Shown piece after piece: positions 63,771 through 64,000 of a stretch of 64,000 nt of DNA (position 1 is its first letter; each line of letters begins with the position of its first letter). Source of the DNA: Wuchereria bancrofti (taxonomy: Eukaryota > Nematoda > Chromadorea > Rhabditida > Onchocercidae); contig SSBO01000005.1 of assembly GCA_005281725.1 (NCBI GenBank), positions 372,001-436,000 of the forward strand, given 5' to 3'. A program made the position numbers and the translations under genes. The notes below the pieces were generated by a model. That model was not told the DNA's origin and ran no database searches. It worked only from the letters and a program-made list of their open reading frames with translations.

Positions 63771-64000
63771 TTTTGTTGCCACTGTGTTTTTTGTTGCCAC
63801 TGTGTTTCGTTTTTTCCTTATATGACAACGAAAATTATAAAATAATTGATTACACGTTATTATTATTAAGTTGGTAAGAGTTTTTATGCTTTCAGTTTCA
63901 TTGTATTTAGACAAAATGCAAGTTAGCCTTAAAGTTGTCCGATAATTTGTCCGATTTCAGGCTGTAGTTACAGTTACGGATTGATGCACAGCTGAAACAA
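63771..64000. other. Window end, no gene seen
   Basis: Begins in a tandem duplication of TTTTTGTTGCCACTGTG at about 63769-63808. A TTTCAG at about 63955-63960 could precede another exon of the NUP62 fragment, but no frame gives recognisable homology before the window ends. Confidence 0.4.

Overview
The window looks like nuclear DNA of a nematode, most likely filarial-type. It is very AT-rich. Genes are made of many small exons separated by AT-rich introns with TTTCAG/TTTTAG acceptors. The recognisable genes are nematode-like: a cystinosin close to C. elegans CTNS-1, a PCH-2/TRIP13 ATPase, an OGFOD1 hydroxylase, a ribokinase and an ShKT-domain secreted protein. There are no bacterial features and no CRISPR array. 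Species assignment is inference. Almost every gene model was rebuilt by hand by joining exons whose splice sites and reading phases agree; none is a single long ORF.

Layout. 1-1.2 kb: possible 3' end of an unknown gene (+). 4.0-7.0 kb: seven-transmembrane receptor (+). 9.9-12.2 kb: ribokinase (+). 13.4-20.9 kb: large RNA-binding protein (-), convergent with ribokinase. 22.7-25.5 kb: secreted basic then Cys-rich protein (-). 27.0-28.9 kb: multi-pass membrane protein (-). 30.4-34.4 kb: 702-aa secreted protein ending in a ShKT domain (+), with a minisatellite lying on a splice donor. 34.8-39.5 kb: OGFOD1-type prolyl hydroxylase (-). 39.5-47.5 kb: gene-poor, with degenerate repeats. 47.6-51.7 kb: cystinosin (+). 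53.6-57.2 kb: PCH-2/TRIP13 (-), with a tRNA-Asn gene inside intron 1. 57.9-58.2 kb: possible small secreted peptide (+). 60.2-61.7 kb: small membrane protein with voltage-sensor-like S2/S3 motifs (-). 61.4-62.4 kb: a 1-kb perfectly centred palindrome that duplicates the promoter and first two exons of that gene in inverted orientation. 62.5 kb to the end: a 5'-truncated, frameshifted nucleoporin NUP62 fragment (+).

The genes do not form one pathway: there is a housekeeping set (ribose phosphorylation, ribosomal-protein hydroxylation, lysosomal cystine export, meiotic HORMA remodelling, RNA binding) mixed with secreted and membrane proteins of unknown role. The most unusual parts are the palindromic duplication beside the broken NUP62 fragment, the donor-site minisatellite in the ShKT gene, and the use of GC-AG introns.
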